From Marinifilum breve (GTDB lineage Bacteria > Bacteroidota > Bacteroidia > Bacteroidales > Marinifilaceae), in NCBI RefSeq assembly GCF_003202155.1, contig NZ_QFLI01000002.1, positions 372,001 through 436,000 of the forward strand: a DNA stretch of 64,000 nt. Direction: 5' to 3'. Below the pieces are notes generated by a model that was not told where the DNA came from, searched no databases, and saw only the letters and a program-made list of their open reading frames with translations. This document shows, one piece after another, positions 60,612 to 64,000 of the stretch. A program made the translations under genes and the position numbers. Position 1 is the stretch's first letter, and every line of letters begins with the position of its first letter.

Positions 60612-61469
60612 ATGTCGTATCAAGATATTAATGAAATCATTGAGGTGGCAAAACCTCAAATTGAAGTAAGTGTAAAAAAACAAAATGGTTTCAATTCTCC
60701 TGCTGAAACTGTAGAAGAAGTGAATCACACTGCAGAGGCTAAAAAGGTAATGGCAAATAAAAAAACATTTGTATTGGCTTTATTGGCTGGTGGATATATT
60801 GCTATGGGTAGCCTTCTGGCCTTAATTGTTGGTGGTGCTATGCCTGGTTTTGCCGAAACCAACCCAGGTTTGCAAAAATTCTTCTTTGGTGCAGTTTTCC
60901 CATTAGGATTAATTCTTTGTGCAGTAGCTGGTGCTGAATTGTTTACAGGAAACACAGCTTACTTTATTCCATCAGTTTTCTCAAAACGTATGTCGTTTAA
61001 AGTACCATTGAAAAACTGGGCAATTGTATACTTCGGCAACTTTATTGGATCATTAATCGTTGCTTATTTCTTGGTTTATCTTACTGGTGCGATTATGAAT
61101 TCACCTTCTGTTGATTCAGCCATTAATATTGCAATTGCTAAAACTTCTAATCCATTCTACAAAACCTTTTTAAAAGGAATTGCATGTAACTGGATGGTAG
61201 CCTTAGCAATGTGGCTTGCTTATGCATCCAAAGATATTGCCAGTAAAATATTAGGAATTTGGTTTCCTGTTATGGCTTTTGTAGCAATGGGATTTGAACA
61301 CTGCGTTGCTAATATGTTCTTTATTCCTGTAGCCATGTTTCATGGTGCTGATATTACCTGGATGGATTTTATTGTGAAAAACCTTATTCCTGCAACTTTA
61401 GGAAACATTGTAGGTGGTGCGCTATTTGTAGGAACTGCTTACTGGTATGTATACGATAAAAGGAAATAG
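60612..61469 (+). CDS. focA: Formate/nitrite transporter (FocA family)
   Basis: A protein of about 285 residues with six membrane helices in FNT fashion. The ATG at 60612 is used; the in-frame TTG at 60603 is rejected. After an unusually long hydrophilic N-terminus (about 45 residues) come KTFVLALLAGGYIAMGSLLALIVGG, GAVFPLGLILCAVAGAELFTGN, GIACNWMVALAMWLAY and GFEHCVANMFFIPVAMF, the family blocks including the central His. It forms a pentameric channel that moves formate across the inner membrane. Position after pflB and pflA makes formate the likely substrate. Confidence 0.94.
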   Translation: MSYQDINEIIEVAKPQIEVSVKKQNGFNSPAETVEEVNHTAEAKKVMANKKTFVLALLAGGYIAMGSLLALIVGGAMPGFAETNPGLQKFFFGAVFPLGLILCAVAGAELFTGNTAYFIPSVFSKRMSFKVPLKNWAIVYFGNFIGSLIVAYFLVYLTGAIMNSPSVDSAINIAIAKTSNPFYKTFLKGIACNWMVALAMWLAYASKDIASKILGIWFPVMAFVAMGFEHCVANMFFIPVAMFHGADITWMDFIVKNLIPATLGNIVGGALFVGTAYWYVYDKRK

Positions 61470-61581
61470 TTGTAAGACTACAACAGCTTACAGCATTTAA
61501 GATAAAACAACACAAACAAATACTTAACACACACTAAACACATATGCCTATGATATAATTTATTTCTGTTATTTAATTCAC

Positions 61582-61615
61582 AAAGAGCCATTGAAACTAA
61601 TCAATGGCTCTTTTT
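61582..61615. terminator. Bidirectional terminator between focA and the acetyltransferase gene
   Basis: AAAGAGCCATTGA (61582-61594) pairs with TCAATGGCTCTTT (61601-61613) and has T-runs on both sides. The stem GAGCCATTGA is repeated at 62751-62774. Confidence 0.9.
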
Positions 61616-61636
61616 ATAATATTAGAATTCAATTGG

Positions 61637-62341
61637 CTAAAAATTAGCCACCATATCATCAAATCCATTGAACATGGCAACATGATTATTCTTATAACAA
61701 TCATAGTTATTTTCCATTTCTTGTCTCAATTTTCGATTCGATCTTTTATCTAAAGATTCAAGAAAATCATCAATCTTATCACCATTAATAAATAATGAAT
61801 ACTCCTTTTTGAAATCTTCAACTGTAGGAGTTCTTTTCTCTACATTCTTAATGTGATAATAATATTCCTTCATTTCTTCCATGTATTTTCTTCTGGATCT
61901 TTCGTAGTATTCGTCCAGCGAGCACACTGGCTTAGCCGGTCTACCAACAGCAACACAGTTTGATGGTATATCTTTTGAAACCAAAGAACCATGTCCAATA
62001 AATACATTGTCACCAATGGTTACACCTTTAAGAACAGTAACTCTACGAGCAAAAGAAACATTATTTCCAATTTTAACTTTCCCGATAGAATAAGGCATAT
62101 AATCCTTATATTTCACCCTGTACAGCCTTGATACAGCATCATGTGTTAAGAGTGTGAAGTGCTTATTGAAAAATACATTGTCCCCAATTTCTATCAACGA
62201 TGGCTTCGATAAATCAAAATCTAAGGTCTTTCTATTCTTAAAATTAACATTCTTGCCAATTTTAACTCCTTTCTTTAAAAGATATCTGTGAAATCGTTCT
62301 TTTGAGCTAATTGCAAATAAGTATTGAAGCTTACGAATCAT
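61637..62341 (-). CDS. Hexapeptide-repeat acyltransferase
   Basis: A 234-residue left-handed beta-helix acyltransferase. The hexapeptide part spans about residues 25-140 (VKIGKNVNFKN, IEIGDNVFFNKHFTLLTHD, VKIGNNVSFARRVTVLKGVTIGDNVFIGHGSLVSKD, CVAVGRPAK). The HD near residue 78-79 is a possible catalytic pair, as in Vat/CatB-like enzymes. The C-terminal about 85 residues are helical, very charged and unrelated to the core. The sequence is like LPS- or wall-modifying O-acetyltransferases, but the substrate is unknown. Single gene with its own promoter. Confidence 0.88.
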   Translation of the reverse strand: MIRKLQYLFAISSKERFHRYLLKKGVKIGKNVNFKNRKTLDFDLSKPSLIEIGDNVFFNKHFTLLTHDAVSRLYRVKYKDYMPYSIGKVKIGNNVSFARRVTVLKGVTIGDNVFIGHGSLVSKDIPSNCVAVGRPAKPVCSLDEYYERSRRKYMEEMKEYYYHIKNVEKRTPTVEDFKKEYSLFINGDKIDDFLESLDKRSNRKLRQEMENNYDCYKNNHVAMFNGFDDMVANF

Positions 62342-62365
62342 ATAAAATTGCTATAATTTGAACGG

Positions 62366-62394
62366 CAAAAATAAAAGTTCCATAAAAATCACAA
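62366..62394 (-). promoter_or_regulatory. Predicted promoter of the acetyltransferase gene
   Basis: On the minus strand TTG (62394-62392), 18 bases, then TATTTTTG (62373-62366), an exact TAnnTTTG box 25 bases before the ATG. Confidence 0.6.
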
Positions 62395-62747
62395 TGCTTT
62401 TTCAATAAGTTTTTTTTCATCTCAAAACCCTGTAAATCTGGCATAAATACTATGTTTAGCATCACAACCTTATAAAAAGGTGAAAATATAAAATTCAAAC
62501 TGCAGTTATTATTTCTTAAACACACTCATCAACATGCAATTAAAAAACAATTCAATACTACCTGACTTTTAACAAAATTTAACACTTAGCTTACTCTACA
62601 TGCAATATTAAATTAAGCATCAATTTTGTCAAAAAATAATGTAGTTCTATGAAGAGGTCTGAAAATTTAGTTCTAAGTGGTTTGAACATTCAATATCTAC
62701 ACTTTTTCATGGTGTGGTATGAATATATTCGTGATGCAAGAACTCAG
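62395..62747. other. Intergenic region
   Basis: About 350 bases, AT-rich, with no credible ORF, promoter or hairpin that I can see. Confidence 0.4.
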
Positions 62748-62774
62748 AAAAAGCCATTGAAGAATCAATGGCTC
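62748..62774 (-). terminator. Rho-independent terminator of the histidine kinase gene
   Basis: AAGCCATTGA (62751-62760) pairs with TCAATGGCTC (62765-62774); on the minus strand the stem is followed by TTTTTC. It has the same stem as 61582-61613. Confidence 0.8.
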
Positions 62775-62799
62775 TAATGTATTTCTCCTCTTATTACGG

Positions 62800-64000
62800 T
62801 CATTGTTCCTGATTCAATACTCTTATAGGTAGAGTAAAATAGAAGCTTGTACCTACCCCAACAGTCGATTCACACCAAATTTCCCCGCCTAGCAGCTCAA
62901 CCAAGCCTTTAGAAATAGATAAGCCAAGGCCGGTTCCACTATTGTTCTCCATACCCTGATTTTTCACCTGTAAAAATCGATCGAATATATTCTCAATTTG
63001 GTCTTCAGCAATTCCAACACCAGTATCTTTTACTTTAAACAACAAAGAAGTATGATCCCTTTTCGAGCAATGAATTAGGACTGAACCATTTTCAGTAAAT
63101 TTACAAGCATTACCTACCAGATTTATTAGGATTTGCTTTAACCTTACCTCATCAGTGTATAAATTTTCATGAATTTCATCCAAATCAATTTGTGTTCTCA
63201 ATTCGATACTTTCATTGATTATTTTGTCATGATTTGCGAAAAATTCCTTAACTATTTCAATTAGATTTTTAACATTAACTTCCTCATTGTATAAATTAAT
63301 TTGCTCACTTTCAATCATAGAAATATCCATAATGTCATCGATGATTTTTTGCAAATAATCAGAGCTTTGTTGAATAAAATCACAATATTTAAGTTGCTTA
63401 TCTTTAGTTATAGTTGGCATCGTTAACAAAGACGAAAAACCGACTATACTATTCATAGGTGTTCTAATTTCATGAGACATATTAGCAAGAAACTGAGTTT
63501 TTAAATGATCTGCATTTTTAGCAATTTTTATTGCTTCTTTAAGCTGCTCTTCCCTTTCAATTTGCATTGATATGTCATTCATTATTCCCAACATTCGGTA
63601 GGCCTTATTGTCTTTATCTTTAAGAAAAGTACCCTTATCATTTATAGGAACATAAGAACCATCCTTTCGTTTGTATCTGTATATTACATCGTAATTTTCA
63701 CCATTTGCAATAGATTGTTCCAACATTTCTTTGGCTTCATTCACATCATCGGGATGTACATATTTTTCCCAATCTTTTATTGTTACTGACTCATATTCTT
63801 TAGGTTTTACACCAATCGTTCTCTCCAAATCACCAGACCAGTATATGCGATCATTTAATAAGTTATAATCATACACAATTTGTCCTTTTTGTTCTGCTAC
63901 CACTCTATACCTCTCTTCACTATCGCGCAAAGACGTTTCAGCGATTAACCTCTGAGAAAGTTCTTTATTTAATTCTGAAGTACGTATCCTTACCAACTTC
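62800..64000 (-). CDS. PAS sensor histidine kinase, C-terminal part
   Basis: The reading frame is open at the right edge (residues KLVRIRTSELNKELSQ continue from beyond 64000), so the N-terminal sensor is missing. Visible parts: a coiled linker, a PAS/PAC fold (SEERYRVVAEQKGQIVYDYNLLNDRIYWSGDLERTIG and RKDGSYVPINDKG), a HisKA domain with the phospho-acceptor in LANMSHEIRTPMNSIVGFSSLL, and an ATPase domain with LVGNACKFTENGSV (N box), VKDTGVGI (G1) and GTGLGLSISKGLVELLGG (G2). It ends a few residues after the ATPase domain, with no receiver domain. The terminator downstream shows that no partner gene follows in the same transcript. Confidence 0.92.
   Translation of the reverse strand, partial: KLVRIRTSELNKELSQRLIAETSLRDSEERYRVVAEQKGQIVYDYNLLNDRIYWSGDLERTIGVKPKEYESVTIKDWEKYVHPDDVNEAKEMLEQSIANGENYDVIYRYKRKDGSYVPINDKGTFLKDKDNKAYRMLGIMNDISMQIEREEQLKEAIKIAKNADHLKTQFLANMSHEIRTPMNSIVGFSSLLTMPTITKDKQLKYCDFIQQSSDYLQKIIDDIMDISMIESEQINLYNEEVNVKNLIEIVKEFFANHDKIINESIELRTQIDLDEIHENLYTDEVRLKQILINLVGNACKFTENGSVLIHCSKRDHTSLLFKVKDTGVGIAEDQIENIFDRFLQVKNQGMENNSGTGLGLSISKGLVELLGGEIWCESTVGVGTSFYFTLPIRVLNQEQ

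Noticed and set aside
1-64000. Insertion sequences, integrases, phage genes, toxin-antitoxin pairs, tRNA and rRNA
   Set aside because: No transposase or integrase motif, no phage structural gene, no paired small toxin/antitoxin ORFs and no tRNA cloverleaf or rRNA sequence was seen on either strand.

Overview
The window is a 64-kb piece of an AT-rich Bacteroidota chromosome. Supporting signs are LytS/LytTR and GbsR/MarR regulators, lipoprotein signals ending in SC, PorT-like barrels, and promoters of the TAnnTTTG type. The pyruvate formate-lyase / formate channel cluster and the gene families present would fit a facultatively anaerobic marine member of the Marinilabiliales, but that placement is inference. 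I found no rRNA, tRNA, transposase, phage gene or CRISPR array.

Region 1 (1-20774, all on the minus strand, so transcription runs from 20774 towards 1) is a surface-polysaccharide locus. It begins with a nucleotide-sugar module: WbpE aminotransferase, WbpD/WlbB acetyltransferase, WbpB/WlbA dehydrogenase, a TviB/WbpO-type 6-dehydrogenase and a WbpP-type C4-epimerase. Together with the WbpI-type 2-epimerase at 7259-8437 it can account for a diacetamido-uronic acid such as UDP-ManNAc3NAcA. Next come a Wzx flippase, three GT4 glycosyltransferases, a Wzy-like polymerase and a DUF354 protein. After these is an unusual modification block: two tandem FemAB-like acyl/aminoacyl transferases, two different NodB-type deacetylases, a HAD phosphatase and an ATP-grasp ligase. 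The locus closes with an initiating sugar transferase and the first 45 codons of a Wzz/Wzc-type chain-length protein.

Region 2 (21368-24375) holds a parallel beta-helix lipoprotein, a 100-residue orphan ORF, a palindrome-rich intergenic stretch, and a frameshifted outer-membrane barrel gene.

Region 3 (24402-38542) carries two complete RND efflux systems pointing away from each other. Between them lie a LytS-type histidine kinase, a LytTR response regulator and a GbsR/MarR-type repressor. Three copies of a TAGTTCGG-N6-CCGAACTA-like palindrome flank the repressor gene and precede the second pump, a clear candidate regulon.

Region 4 (38758-50802) is a mixed set of small redox, stress and hypothetical genes: Gfo/Idh/MocA oxidoreductase, exported oligoendopeptidase F, SnoaL-like lipoprotein, PNPOx-like protein, Cys-rich protein, AraC and QorB, Crp and an NQO1-like protein, and DUF5675 with SH3. 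It contains two non-coding tandem-repeat arrays: ten 21-bp units, and four 85-bp units that are themselves built of two related halves.

Region 5 (51356-55939) is a probable operon of a TlpA-like lipoprotein, a DUF4369-like/beta-propeller protein with two vicinal Cys-Cys motifs and a GIDE-domain membrane protein, followed by a PorT-like barrel.

Region 6 (56105-61469) is fermentative: a ferredoxin-nitroreductase, pflB, pflA and focA. A Crp/Fnr-spaced palindrome lies just upstream of the predicted pflB promoter. The window ends with a hexapeptide acetyltransferase and a PAS histidine kinase cut by the right edge.
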